Assembly: GCA_905215965.1 (NCBI GenBank)
Contig: CAJMSD010000002.1
Coordinates: 62,001-126,000, forward strand
Origin: an uncultured bacterium
GTDB lineage: Bacteria; Bacillota; Clostridia; Oscillospirales; Ruminococcaceae
Reading direction: 5' to 3'
Length of the DNA stretch: 64,000 nt
The position numbers were made by a program, and so were the translations under genes. The first letter of the stretch is position 1. Every line of letters begins with the position of its first letter. Under the pieces are notes generated by a model that ran no database searches, was not told the DNA's origin, and was given only the letters and a program-made list of their open reading frames with translations. Of this stretch, positions 51,685-59,449 are shown in pieces.

Positions 51685-53268
51685 TCAGTCTATTCTCATA
51701 AATCTTCTGACATCGCCTTTTTTGCCTGTAAACATCGACTTCGGTCTTGCCCATACCTCTTCGCCGCCAAGCGCCTTGTAAATAACAAGCTCCTCAAGGG
51801 TCTCGCTGTGTCTGGCTACTGCGATGACCTCGTACTCTCCCCCCTTGAAATGACGGTATTTCGCGCCGATAACGACCTCGGTCTCCTTATCCTCTTCGGT
51901 CTCGGCTTCCTTTTCGGGTTCGGTATTTACGATATCGTCTGAGACGATTATCATCGAAGAGAACGGAGGCATCTTCACAAACGCTTTTCCGTTTTCGACC
52001 TGAATGCTGCGCGCTCCTATAACGTCGACAAGCGCAGGCAGCTGAGTATCAAAGCAAAGGTCGAACTCTCCATCGCTGAGATTAAGCGCGGTGTAAACGA
52101 TCTGACCGTTAAGCTCCTTGCTGAAAAGTATCTGCTGATTGCGGATAATGATCGTATTGTAGCGTCCTGTACGAAGCGCAGGATAAGCGCGGTAAATACG
52201 TCCGAGCTTAACTATATGGCGGTACAGCGCCGTATTCTCACGCTCCATATCGGGAAGGTGCAGACACGGGCGGAGATTGTCGTCGGAATTATTTTCCTTG
52301 CGTCCCTGAATTCCGTATTCGCTTCCGTAATAAATAGACGGGATTCCCGGCATTGCGTACAAAAGAGTATAGATCAGCGGCAGGTATGCCTGATTGTTCA
52401 CTGTGCTTGCAAGTCGGTTTACGTCATGGTTATCAACAAAATTATAAAGCTTTATACCGTTGTAAATGCCGTAATTTCCCGACTGGCGGTTGATAGAATA
52501 ATCAATTTCGAAATAGTTTTTATCGTTGTGCGATGAATAAAGTCCCTTATAGCACTCGTAGTTGGTCGTGCTGTCGAGCATTTCGGGATTTGCCCAGCGC
52601 GAATAATCTCCGTGGATTATTTCTCCCATAAGCCAGAAATCAGGCTTTTTGCCCTTGCAGAAGCTGCGTATTCTCTTAAAGAAATCAAAGTCGATGCAGT
52701 CGGCGGCGTCAAAGCGTATTCCGTCTATGCCGAATTCCTCTATCCAGTAATTTACAGCGTCGATAAGATGATCGCAGACTCCCACATTGCGAAGATTGAG
52801 CTTGACAAGATTATAGTGGCCGTTCCAGCCCTCATACCAAAAATTATCTCCGCACGGACTTGAGCCTCCGAAGTTCAGGTTCTGGAACCAATCGCAGTAT
52901 CCCGACGACTGACCGTTCTGCTGAATATCGACAAACTGCGGAAACCTTCTTCCGACATGATTAAAAACTCCGTCAAGAATAACTCTTATGCCGTTCTCGT
53001 GAAGCGTATCGCATATCCTTTTAAAGGAAGCGTTGTCGCCAAGACGGCGGTCTATCATCTTATAATCGGTGGTATCGTAGCCGTGCTCGACCGATTCGAA
53101 AACAGGACCGAAGTAAACTGCGTCTACATTCATTTCCTTGAAATGATCGATCCAGTCAAGAACCTTGTCAAGGCGGTAAACTACCTCGCCGCCGTCGTTG
53201 AATTTCGGCGCTCCGCAGAAGCCGAGCGGATAAATGTGATAAATAATTGCGTTATCGTACCAATTCAT
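51685..53268 (-). CDS. GH13 alpha-amylase family protein fused to DUF1653
   Basis: 527 residues. The GH13 barrel runs from IIYHIYPLGF to about 445 with nucleophile Asp187 (GIRFDAADC), acid Glu216 (LMGEIIHGDY) and Asp282 (FVDNHDVNRL). An acidic linker (EPEKEAETEEDKETE) leads to a C-terminal 60-residue domain, KYRHFKGGEYEVIAVARHSE to WARPKSMFTGKK, that matches DUF1653, usually found alone. No signal peptide: cytoplasmic, probably acting on maltodextrins (neopullulanase or cyclomaltodextrinase type). Confidence 0.9.
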   Translation of the reverse strand: MNWYDNAIIYHIYPLGFCGAPKFNDGGEVVYRLDKVLDWIDHFKEMNVDAVYFGPVFESVEHGYDTTDYKMIDRRLGDNASFKRICDTLHENGIRVILDGVFNHVGRRFPQFVDIQQNGQSSGYCDWFQNLNFGGSSPCGDNFWYEGWNGHYNLVKLNLRNVGVCDHLIDAVNYWIEEFGIDGIRFDAADCIDFDFFKRIRSFCKGKKPDFWLMGEIIHGDYSRWANPEMLDSTTNYECYKGLYSSHNDKNYFEIDYSINRQSGNYGIYNGIKLYNFVDNHDVNRLASTVNNQAYLPLIYTLLYAMPGIPSIYYGSEYGIQGRKENNSDDNLRPCLHLPDMERENTALYRHIVKLGRIYRAYPALRTGRYNTIIIRNQQILFSKELNGQIVYTALNLSDGEFDLCFDTQLPALVDVIGARSIQVENGKAFVKMPPFSSMIIVSDDIVNTEPEKEAETEEDKETEVVIGAKYRHFKGGEYEVIAVARHSETLEELVIYKALGGEEVWARPKSMFTGKKGDVRRFMRID

Positions 53269-53304
53269 AAATACTCCTTGATCTTAACAGGACCAAAGCC
53301 TGCG

Positions 53305-53907
53305 TTATTCGATGCTTCCCTCTAAAAAATAAGAAGCTTCCATATCTGCGACATTCAAAGCAAAAGCAAGCGGATACATTTCCAGCGCTCTGCCGACAGT
53401 ATTTTTTTCTTCATTTCCCGAAAAGCCCATGTGATAGCGTATTGCAAACGCTTCCTCACGCGTAAGTCTGCCGTCTCCGCAGAAAAAGCCCGACAATATG
53501 TAAACTGATTTTTCACCGTGACCGTAAGGCAGCTTATCGTCGATAGCATAATACGGAACCTTTTCCCAGACTCCTGCATCGTTCTTTTTGTTGCGGTAAT
53601 CGACCTTATAGAAATCAATTTTGCAAACGTCATGAAGCAGAGCCACGATAGCAATAGTTTCGTCGGAATAATTCATACCGTACATATCTTTGACTCGGCT
53701 GCGCTGAAGATAATCCTTCAGGCATTCGTAGACGTTGACGCTGTGCTCGACAAGACCGCCCTCGTAAGAACCGTGAAAACGGGTGCTGCTCGGAGCAGTA
53801 AAAAAATCGCTCTTTTTCAGATAATCGAGAAGCTTATCCGCGCCGGGACGTTTAATATTTTCATTATATATTGAAATGAATTTTTCCTTTGCCGTCATTC
53901 CAGACAT
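53305..53907 (-). CDS. HD-domain hydrolase
   Basis: 200 residues. The HD metal site is HGSYEGGLVEHSVNV ... ALLHDVCKID, with later GHGEKSV and IRYHMGF. Similar to the HD part of YhaM-type 3'-5' exoribonucleases and phage-type HD hydrolases, but without an OB-fold domain. Substrate unknown. GGAGGTG lies five bases before the ATG. The message starts with a structured leader of about 90 bases. Confidence 0.85.
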   Translation of the reverse strand: MSGMTAKEKFISIYNENIKRPGADKLLDYLKKSDFFTAPSSTRFHGSYEGGLVEHSVNVYECLKDYLQRSRVKDMYGMNYSDETIAIVALLHDVCKIDFYKVDYRNKKNDAGVWEKVPYYAIDDKLPYGHGEKSVYILSGFFCGDGRLTREEAFAIRYHMGFSGNEEKNTVGRALEMYPLAFALNVADMEASYFLEGSIE

Positions 53908-53993
53908 GATACACCTCCAGGTTTTAATAATACAGCCGAAGAGGGACGTCGGCTATACGGTTAAGTCAGCGTTGATCTGACCCTTAACCATAA
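53908..53993 (-). promoter_or_regulatory. Structured leader of the HD hydrolase gene
   Basis: Two hairpins in the leader RNA: GGTTAAG..TCAG / CTGA-CTTAACC and AGCCGA / TCGGCT. No known riboswitch class recognised. Confidence 0.45.
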
Positions 53994-53994
53994 T

Positions 53995-54023
53995 ATTATA
54001 TCACAATGGAGAAAAATTTTCAA
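53995..54023 (-). promoter_or_regulatory. Promoter of the HD hydrolase gene
   Basis: Minus strand TTGAAA (54023-54018), 17-base spacer ending TGA, TATAAT (54000-53995). Confidence 0.75.
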
Positions 54024-54069
54024 TAGGCGAATTTTACCGCAGTCAAAACGGACATCAAAACGGACATAA

Positions 54070-54116
54070 TAAATAGCAGTCCCTCCGCAGAGCTTGCAGA
54101 AGGACTGGTTGTTATT
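54070..54116 (-). terminator. Hairpin after spoVT
   Basis: Minus strand CAGTCCTTCTGC and GCGGAGGGACTG pair (with G-U pairs) around a short loop, followed by CTATTTATTA. Confidence 0.55.
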
Positions 54117-54121
54117 ACGGT

Positions 54122-54664
54122 TCAGCCCTCGATCTGACGTGCAAGGAACTGAGCCGACGCGTTTATAAGACTTTTCTGGAGATCGGAAACCTCCGAAGCT
54201 CCGTCACTTTCGAGGAAAGCGACCGCTCCCGTAACATCTCCTGCGGAAATGATCGGAAGAGCTGCTATCGCCTGTTTTTCAACTCCCTCTGCCGCATAAA
54301 AAGCGGTATCGGAGCTGCCGCCCTTGTAGAACTGTCCTCTTGTTTCCATAAGCTCTTCAAGCTGACCGGTTACGCGGCGCTCGGCAAATTCCTTTCTGGA
54401 TACTCCCGACGAAGCCACTACGTGATCTTTATCGAAAATGATTACGGGACAGCCTGCAATCTTATACATTATGTCTGCAACATAAACAGCGTTTTCGCTC
54501 ATTTCACTGATCGCCGAGTATTTCTTGAAAATCACCTCGCCGTCGCTGTTTGTGTATATTTCAAGAGGGTCGCCCTCACGAATGCGCATGGTGCGTCTGA
54601 TCTCCTTTGGGATAACAACGCGTCCCAGATCGTCGATTCTTCTTACAATTCCTGTTGCTTTCAT
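54122..54664 (-). CDS. spoVT: Stage V sporulation protein T (AbrB/GAF regulator)
   Basis: 180 residues from ATG 54664 (GGAGG seven bases upstream). N-terminal AbrB swapped-hairpin DNA-binding domain MKATGIVRRIDDLGRVVIPK then EIRRTMRIREGDPLEIY, and a C-terminal GAF-like domain. Length and sequence match SpoVT, which tunes SigG-dependent genes in the forespore and is conserved across spore formers. Together with sigF it supports a sporulating host. Confidence 0.93.
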   Translation of the reverse strand: MKATGIVRRIDDLGRVVIPKEIRRTMRIREGDPLEIYTNSDGEVIFKKYSAISEMSENAVYVADIMYKIAGCPVIIFDKDHVVASSGVSRKEFAERRVTGQLEELMETRGQFYKGGSSDTAFYAAEGVEKQAIAALPIISAGDVTGAVAFLESDGASEVSDLQKSLINASAQFLARQIEG

Positions 54665-54810
54665 ATTTAAATCCTCCATAGCAGAATATATTTTTTTATT
54701 GTGGTGTTATTATTTGCTTGAAATTTAAGTTTATACCGAGATTTCAGGAATATTTTTAAACGCTGTTATGATTTTTTAATTTTATTATATATACCAACAG
54801 GTGATGCAAA

Positions 54811-54839
54811 TTGACAAAAAACAGCACCCGTGATATAAT
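54811..54839 (+). promoter_or_regulatory. Toxin promoter, module 3
   Basis: TTGACA (54811-54816), 17-base spacer ending TGA, TATAAT (54834-54839). Confidence 0.8.
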
Positions 54840-54898
54840 TTAATCATGGGTACTGGATAAAACGGTAGGCGGTCTCTCCCGAAAGGGAGGTGATAACT

Positions 54899-54997
54899 AT
54901 GGTTACATTTTCAGAATTGATTCAGTTCGTGATTATGATCACAAGCGTTATCACTCTTGTTTACAAGGTCACAAAAGACTTTTTCAGCAAGAAGTAA
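54899..54997 (+). CDS. Small hydrophobic peptide, putative type I toxin 3
   Basis: 32 residues: MVTFSELIQFVIMITSVITL then VYKVTKDFFSKK. One membrane segment and a basic tail, as in toxin 2. SD GGGAGGTGATA is hidden in CTCTCCC-GAAA-GGGAGG. Leader begins GGGTACTGGATAAAACGG. Terminator GAAACACCG (55015-55023) / CGGTGTTTC (55045-55053) is shared with the antisense RNA. Confidence 0.7.
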   Translation: MVTFSELIQFVIMITSVITLVYKVTKDFFSKK

Positions 54998-55011
54998 TTT
55001 CTTTACATAAA

Positions 55012-55101
55012 AAAGAAACACCGCCCAACTCGACCAAAAGTTTACGGTGTTTCTTTAACACATAAAATTCTGGGAGAACCGCTTATCGCAGTATCCTTTC
55101 T
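55012..55101 (-). ncRNA. Putative antisense antitoxin RNA, module 3
   Basis: Minus-strand transcript of about 90 nt from the promoter at 55136-55108 to the shared bidirectional terminator. The 5' part reads GGATACTGCGATAAGCGG and TTCTCCC. Confidence 0.6.
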
Positions 55102-55107
55102 GTTTAT

Positions 55108-55136
55108 ATTATATCATATTAACTGCAAAAATGCAA
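55108..55136 (-). promoter_or_regulatory. Antitoxin RNA promoter, module 3
   Basis: Minus strand TTGCAT (55136-55131), 17-base spacer ending TGA, TATAAT (55113-55108). Confidence 0.7.
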
Positions 55137-55229
55137 TAGGCGCGTGGAAAAATTAATAAAACAAATTTTTATAGCGCGAAACTGCCTGCGGAGGCTCTCC
55201 GCTTATACCATGATTCCGGAAAATGTCAA
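55108..55229 (-). repeat. Promoter-hairpin repeat, single unit (toxin-antitoxin module 3)
   Basis: Minus strand TTGACA (55229-55224)-16-TATAAG (55207-55202), hairpin GCGGAG-AGC-CTCCGC (55202-55188), AT-rich middle and TTGCAT-17-TATAAT at 55113-55108; -10 boxes 94 bp apart. Confidence 0.85.
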
Positions 55230-55263
55230 GAGGATTCACACGTATCTTATGCTCGGAATCGGG

Positions 55264-55291
55264 TTGCGTTTTTTTGAATAAGTGATATAAT
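55264..55291 (+). promoter_or_regulatory. Promoter of the AEC transporter gene
   Basis: TTGCGT (55264-55269), 16-base spacer ending TGA, TATAAT (55286-55291). Confidence 0.55.
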
Positions 55292-55322
55292 ATATGTAGC
55301 CTATATGATTGGAAGTTTTTTC

Positions 55323-56285
55323 ATGAATCCATTTACAAATAACCTGATATTCAGTCTCAATGCCACAGTTCCCGTTTTTCTCATAATGGTTTTCGGCGGT
55401 CTGATAAAAAAAGCAGGAATCATCGATGAGAACACTACCGATAAAATCAACAACCTTGTTTTTAAGGTTCTGCTTCCGGTGCTGCTTTTCAAGGATCTTT
55501 CAACTGCTGATTTTCTTTCGGTTTGGGACACAAAATTTGTTTTGTTCTGCATTATCGCTACCCTTGTTTCTATCGGGATAGCAGCTTTAATTTCCCTGTT
55601 TCATAAGTACAAGGCCGAAAGAGGAGAAATTATTCAGGCTTCTTACCGAAGCAGCGCTGCGATCCTCGGTATTGCCTTTGTTAATAATATTTACGGTCAT
55701 ACTACAATGGCTGCGCTTATGATCGCAGGTACTGTTCCGATATATAATATCGCTGCCGTTACAGTTTTATCCTTTACCTCTCCGCAGGCGGATAAGTCCG
55801 CAGGAAAGAAAAAGCTTATTGTCCGAACTCTGCTGAGCGTGATAAAAAATCCTATTATTATCGGCGTTTTTGCGGGAATAATCTGGTCGGTGATAAAAAT
55901 TCCTCAGCCTGTCATTTTTGAAAAAAGTATTTCTTATCTCAGCAATATGGCTACTCCCCTGTCGCTTATGGCTCTCGGAGCTTCCGTAAAATTCAGGGAA
56001 GCTAAGGAAAAGCTCCCCGTTGCAGCTCTTATAACGGCTATAAAGCTTCTGCTCTTCTGTATTATTTTTCTCCCTGTCGCCGTGACGCTCGGCTTCAGAG
56101 ACGAAAAGCTTATTGCGATACTTGTAATGCTTGGAAGCGCTACTACCGGAAGCAGCTTTGTTATGAGCAAAAATTTCGGTCATAACGGTACTATTACTGC
56201 CTGTGCGGTCATGCTTACTACCCTTTTCAGCTCTTTTACTCTGACGGCCTGGCTGTTTATTCTGAAAACGCTGAACCTTATCTGA
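55323..56285 (+). CDS. AEC family (auxin efflux carrier-type) transporter
   Basis: 320 residues from ATG 55323 (GGAAG eight bases upstream); ATG 55305 is a weaker alternative. Ten hydrophobic segments; N-terminal VPVFLIMVFGGLIKKAGIID, IAFVNNIYGHTTMAALMIAG, and the C-terminal MLGSATTGSSFVMSKNFGHN typical of malate/auxin carriers of bacteria. Probably a secondary transporter of an organic anion; substrate unknown. Single gene. Confidence 0.9.
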   Translation: MNPFTNNLIFSLNATVPVFLIMVFGGLIKKAGIIDENTTDKINNLVFKVLLPVLLFKDLSTADFLSVWDTKFVLFCIIATLVSIGIAALISLFHKYKAERGEIIQASYRSSAAILGIAFVNNIYGHTTMAALMIAGTVPIYNIAAVTVLSFTSPQADKSAGKKKLIVRTLLSVIKNPIIIGVFAGIIWSVIKIPQPVIFEKSISYLSNMATPLSLMALGASVKFREAKEKLPVAALITAIKLLLFCIIFLPVAVTLGFRDEKLIAILVMLGSATTGSSFVMSKNFGHNGTITACAVMLTTLFSSFTLTAWLFILKTLNLI

Positions 56286-56401
56286 TTTTGGCGCTCTGAG
56301 TGTTTATTGGGGAAATTTTGAAACATCAGAGTTATAAAAAATGTAATGATACAAAATACAGCTTTTCTCCGCCTGATTCAATAAAACAAACATAACAATT
56401 T

Positions 56402-56430
56402 AAACGCTCCTTTCAGGGCGTTTTATTATA
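56402..56430 (+). terminator. Terminator-like hairpin after the AEC gene
   Basis: AAACGC (56402-56407) and GCGTTT (56418-56423) with partial inner pairing, followed by TATTATA. Confidence 0.5.
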
Positions 56431-56439
56431 CCCTGCTCA

Positions 56440-56733
56440 GCTCCTTTGTAGACTTGTGCCGCCGCTCGCTAAGCGTCCGGGTGTCCCCGGAGGACGATTC
56501 GGGTCTGCTTTTCAGCAGGCTCGCTTTTTTATATCACGAAGTTTTTCCAAAGACTTATACATATTGTATATTGTTTTTAGGTTACTCACCTCCCTTGGGG
56601 GTGACTCCCTACAGTGTAGGGAGATGTCACGAAGTGACAGAGGGTACGGGCGACCGTTGGGAGGCGTAGGAAGCTGCCCTTTTACGAGAACTTTGGTCAG
56701 GAGGGTGAAGAGCGCCGCCGCTCGCTAAGCGGC
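56440..56733. repeat. Repeat-rich intergenic block downstream of tRNA-Ala
   Basis: No gene. Holds GCCGCCGCTCGCTAAGCG blocks, a hairpin GTCTGC-TTTTC-AGCAGGC before TTTTTT (56505-56532), and at 56580-56690 a third copy of the GAGGGTACGG-CGACCGTTGGGA repeat, here with CTCCCTTGGGGGTG and GTCACGAAGTGACAG hairpins. Confidence 0.7.
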
Positions 56734-56766
56734 AAAAAAATAACGGGTCTACTAAAAGTAAACCCG
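56733..56766 (-). terminator. tRNA-Ala terminator
   Basis: Minus strand CGGGTTTACTTTTAGTAGACCCG hairpin (10-base arms) followed by TTATTTTTTT. Nearly the same sequence follows the tRNA-Leu gene. Confidence 0.8.
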
Positions 56767-56793
56767 AATCGTTCTGCCGCTCGCTAAGCGACC

Positions 56794-56869
56794 TGGTGGA
56801 GCATAGGGGATTCGAACCCCTGACCCCCACACTGCCAGTGTGATGCGCTCCCAGCTGCGCTAATGCCCC
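56794..56869 (-). tRNA. tRNA-Ala(GGC)
   Basis: 76 nt with encoded CCA. Acceptor GGGGCAT/ATGCTCC contains the G3-U70 pair that marks tRNA-Ala. D arm GCGC-AGCTGGGA-GCGC, anticodon loop CTGGCAG with GGC at 34-36, T arm GGGG-TTCGAAT-CCCC. Confidence 0.95.
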
Positions 56870-56965
56870 ATGCAACAAAAGTATTATATCATAAATTTGA
56901 TTGTTTGTCAACACGAATCAGTTATTAAATAAAAAAATTTCGAGATTTCCCAATAGCGGCAAAGC

Positions 56966-56994
56966 TTGACATTATGCCTGTATAGTGATATAAT
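56966..56994 (+). promoter_or_regulatory. Promoter of the alanine/sodium symporter gene
   Basis: TTGACA (56966-56971), 17-base spacer ending TGA, TATAAT (56989-56994). Confidence 0.8.
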
Positions 56995-57031
56995 TTTAAG
57001 GATTACGACAAAATTCACGGGAAGTGCATAT

Positions 57032-58456
57032 ATGGAAAAATTCAACGAAATAGTAAAAAATATTGACGGTTTTGTCTGGGGAATCCCATTGATAGCGCTG
57101 ATTCTGATTTGCGGAATCCTGCTGACGGTAAGAATAGGCTTTATTCAGCTCAGAAAGCTCGGAACTGCCTTTAAATTCATGTTCTCCGACGAAGAAAACG
57201 GTCAGGGAGAGGTCTCGAGCTTTGCCGCGCTGTGTACAGCTCTTTCGGCAACCGTAGGAACGGGAAACATCGTCGGTGTTGCAACAGCAATTGCTGCCGG
57301 AGGTCCCGGCGCACTCTTCTGGATGGAAATCGCAGCTTTCTTCGGCATGGCAACAAAGTATTCGGAGGGGCTTCTTGCTGTAAAATACCGTAAAACCGAC
57401 AGTCAGGGACAAGTTCTCGGCGGTCCGTTCTATTACATTGAAAACGGCCTCGGGAAAAAATGGACATGGCTCGCCAAGCTTTTCGCAGTATTTGGACTTC
57501 TGGCAGGCGTCATGGGAATCGGCACGATCACCCAGATAAACGGCATAACCTCCGCCGCGAACAGCTTTTTTGACCCTGATCATAAGCACACGGTCGAGAT
57601 CTTCGGCGGCGAATACACCTATACCACGATTATCTCAGGTCTTATCATAACGCTGCTTGTGGCTCTTATCGTTATCGGAGGAATCAAGCGTATCGCGTCG
57701 GTTTCCGAGGTCGTTGTGCCTGCAATGATAGTAATTTACGTGTCTTGCTGCCTTATCATAATTTTTGGTCATATAACCGAGATCCCGTCAGCTGTAGCCA
57801 CGGTAGTTCAGAACGCTTTCGGCTTCCGTCCGATCGCGGGAGGAGCAGCAGGCATATCGATAGTAATGCTTTCCATGAGAAACGGCGTCGCCCGAGGAAT
57901 ATTCTCCAACGAGGCAGGTCTCGGCTCTGCTCCAATAGCCGCTGCCGCCGCAAAAACGAAAGAGCCTGTACGTCAGGGACTTGTAACCATGACAGGAACT
58001 TTCATCGACACGATCATTGTCTGCACCATGACAGGTCTTGCAATAGTCATGGCAGGAAGCTACGAAAAGGAGGGACTTGAAGGCGTTGCGATCACAACAG
58101 ACGCGTTCCGTTACGGCTTGCCCTTCCCCGAAAAGGTCTCTTCCCTGCTGCTTATGACCTGCCTTGCTTTCTTCGCGTTCACTACTATCCTTGGCTGGAA
58201 TTATTATTCGGAAAGATGCCTTTCCTACCTTACAGGCTCGAAAAAAGCTGTGACCGTGATTTATCGCTGGCTGTATGTTGCGGCAGTTTTTATCGGCCCG
58301 TATCTTACTGTTGAGGTGGTCTGGAATCTCGCCGATATTTTTAACGGATTAATGGCTCTCCCAAACGTCATCGCACTTATCGCTCTTTCGGGAGTCGTCG
58401 CTTCCGAAACAAAGGATTATCTCACTCGACTTAAAAAGAGCCGCTGTGGTCGCTAA
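57032..58456 (+). CDS. Sodium:alanine symporter family (AGCS) transporter
   Basis: 474 residues from ATG 57032. The AGCS hallmark regions are clear: ALSATVGTGNIVGVATAIAAG, GPGALFWMEIAAFFGMATKYSEGLLA, SNEAGLGSAPIAAAAAKT and the late ILGWNYYSERC. It imports alanine or glycine with Na+. It stands 160 bases from tRNA-Ala, which is divergent. Its own consensus promoter drives it; a repeat-rich block follows. Confidence 0.94.
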   Translation: MEKFNEIVKNIDGFVWGIPLIALILICGILLTVRIGFIQLRKLGTAFKFMFSDEENGQGEVSSFAALCTALSATVGTGNIVGVATAIAAGGPGALFWMEIAAFFGMATKYSEGLLAVKYRKTDSQGQVLGGPFYYIENGLGKKWTWLAKLFAVFGLLAGVMGIGTITQINGITSAANSFFDPDHKHTVEIFGGEYTYTTIISGLIITLLVALIVIGGIKRIASVSEVVVPAMIVIYVSCCLIIIFGHITEIPSAVATVVQNAFGFRPIAGGAAGISIVMLSMRNGVARGIFSNEAGLGSAPIAAAAAKTKEPVRQGLVTMTGTFIDTIIVCTMTGLAIVMAGSYEKEGLEGVAITTDAFRYGLPFPEKVSSLLLMTCLAFFAFTTILGWNYYSERCLSYLTGSKKAVTVIYRWLYVAAVFIGPYLTVEVVWNLADIFNGLMALPNVIALIALSGVVASETKDYLTRLKKSRCGR

Positions 58457-58590
58457 CCACCCTCCCTTGGGGGAGGCGGCCGCTTAGCGAGCGGCGGCGG
58501 TGGTGAGCGACCACGGCGCAAGCCCCCTACCTACTCCCATTCACTGTATAAGGCAGCTCTTTGACACCTCCCCCAAGGGAGGTAAGTAAA
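58447..58590. repeat. Intergenic element bounded by CTCCCTTGGGGGAGG inverted repeats
   Basis: Begins CCTCCCTTGGGGGAGG and ends CCTCCCCCAAGGGAGG; each is itself palindromic and they pair with each other. Between them lie GCCGCTTAGCGAGCGGC and GTGGTGAGCGACCAC hairpins. About 140 bp, non-coding, MITE-like. Confidence 0.65.
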
Positions 58591-58700
58591 AATTATAAAT
58601 ATAATAAGTCGTTAGAAAACTTCGTGATAAAAATAACAGGTCTGTTAAGAAGTAGACCCGAATTGCGCCGCCGCTCGCTAAGCGGCCGCTCGCTCAGCGG

Positions 58701-58734
58701 CAAAAAATAACGGGTCTACTTAAAAGTAGACCCG
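58701..58734 (-). terminator. tRNA-Leu terminator
   Basis: Minus strand CGGGTCTACTTTTAAGTAGACCCG hairpin (10-base arms) followed by TTATTTTTT. Confidence 0.85.
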
Positions 58735-58760
58735 AATTATTCCACCGAGACCACTCGGCT

Positions 58761-58845
58761 TGGTGCGAGTAATGGGACTTGAACCCATACGTCCTTCGAC
58801 ACACGCCCCTCAAACGTGCCTGTCTGCCTATTCCAGCACACTCGC
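58761..58845 (-). tRNA. tRNA-Leu(GAG)
   Basis: 85 nt with encoded CCA. Acceptor GCGAGTG/TACTCGC, anticodon stem CACGT/GCGTG with loop TTGAGGG (GAG at 34-36), a long variable arm as required for a class II tRNA, and T arm TGGG-TTCAAGT-CCCA. Confidence 0.94.
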
Positions 58846-58953
58846 ATAGCAGCCTTACCTGACTGCTTTAATATTATACCAGACTTTTTTCGATTTGTCA
58901 ACCCTTTTTTCAAAAAAATCTCAAAAAATTATTGCTTCGCCTGATAAAAGCAA

Positions 58954-58972
58954 ATCCCGACGCAGATCGGGA
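58954..58972 (-). terminator. Hairpin after tadA
   Basis: TCCCGA-TCTGCG-TCGGGA followed on the minus strand by TTTGCTTTTATC. Confidence 0.5.
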
Positions 58973-58977
58973 CGTAT

Positions 58978-59442
58978 TCAGTGGGCTTTACGGCGTTTTT
59001 CACGCAGCTCGGCAAAGAAATCCGAAAGCAGCTGCGAGCATTCCTCCTGCATTACGCCGCCCGTCACCCGAGGACGATAATTATAGGGAAGCTCAAACAT
59101 ACGCTGAACAGATTCAGCCGAACCGCTTTTAGGGTCGTAAGCTCCGAAAATAACGTTATCAATTCTTGCATTAATTATCGCGCCGCAGCACATAGGACAC
59201 GGCTCGAGAGTTACATATATCGAGCAATCGGGCAGCCGCCAGCCGCCAAGCCTTTGACAAGCCTCGTTTATTGCGATGATCTCGGCATGAGCAAGAGCAT
59301 TTTTCGCCGTTTCCCGAAGATTTCTTCCCTCTCCGACTATAGCTCCGAGCCTGTGGCTGACCACAACAGCTCCCACGGGCACTTCTCCCTCGCTGTAAGC
59401 TATTCTTGCAAGCTCCACAGCTCTTTTCATAAAAATATCCAT
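58978..59442 (-). CDS. tadA: tRNA adenosine deaminase TadA
   Basis: 154 residues from ATG 59442 (AGGTGG upstream). Zn-deaminase motifs HAEIIAI (His and catalytic Glu) and EPCPMCCGAI (two Cys), with FGAYDPKSGSAES and a C-terminal helix. It converts A34 to inosine in tRNA-Arg(ACG). It begins eight bases after the CPBP-type gene in the same direction. An upstream in-frame start (59478) would overlap that gene without an SD. Confidence 0.93.
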   Translation of the reverse strand: MDIFMKRAVELARIAYSEGEVPVGAVVVSHRLGAIVGEGRNLRETAKNALAHAEIIAINEACQRLGGWRLPDCSIYVTLEPCPMCCGAIINARIDNVIFGAYDPKSGSAESVQRMFELPYNYRPRVTGGVMQEECSQLLSDFFAELREKRRKAH

Positions 59443-59449
59443 AATCCAC

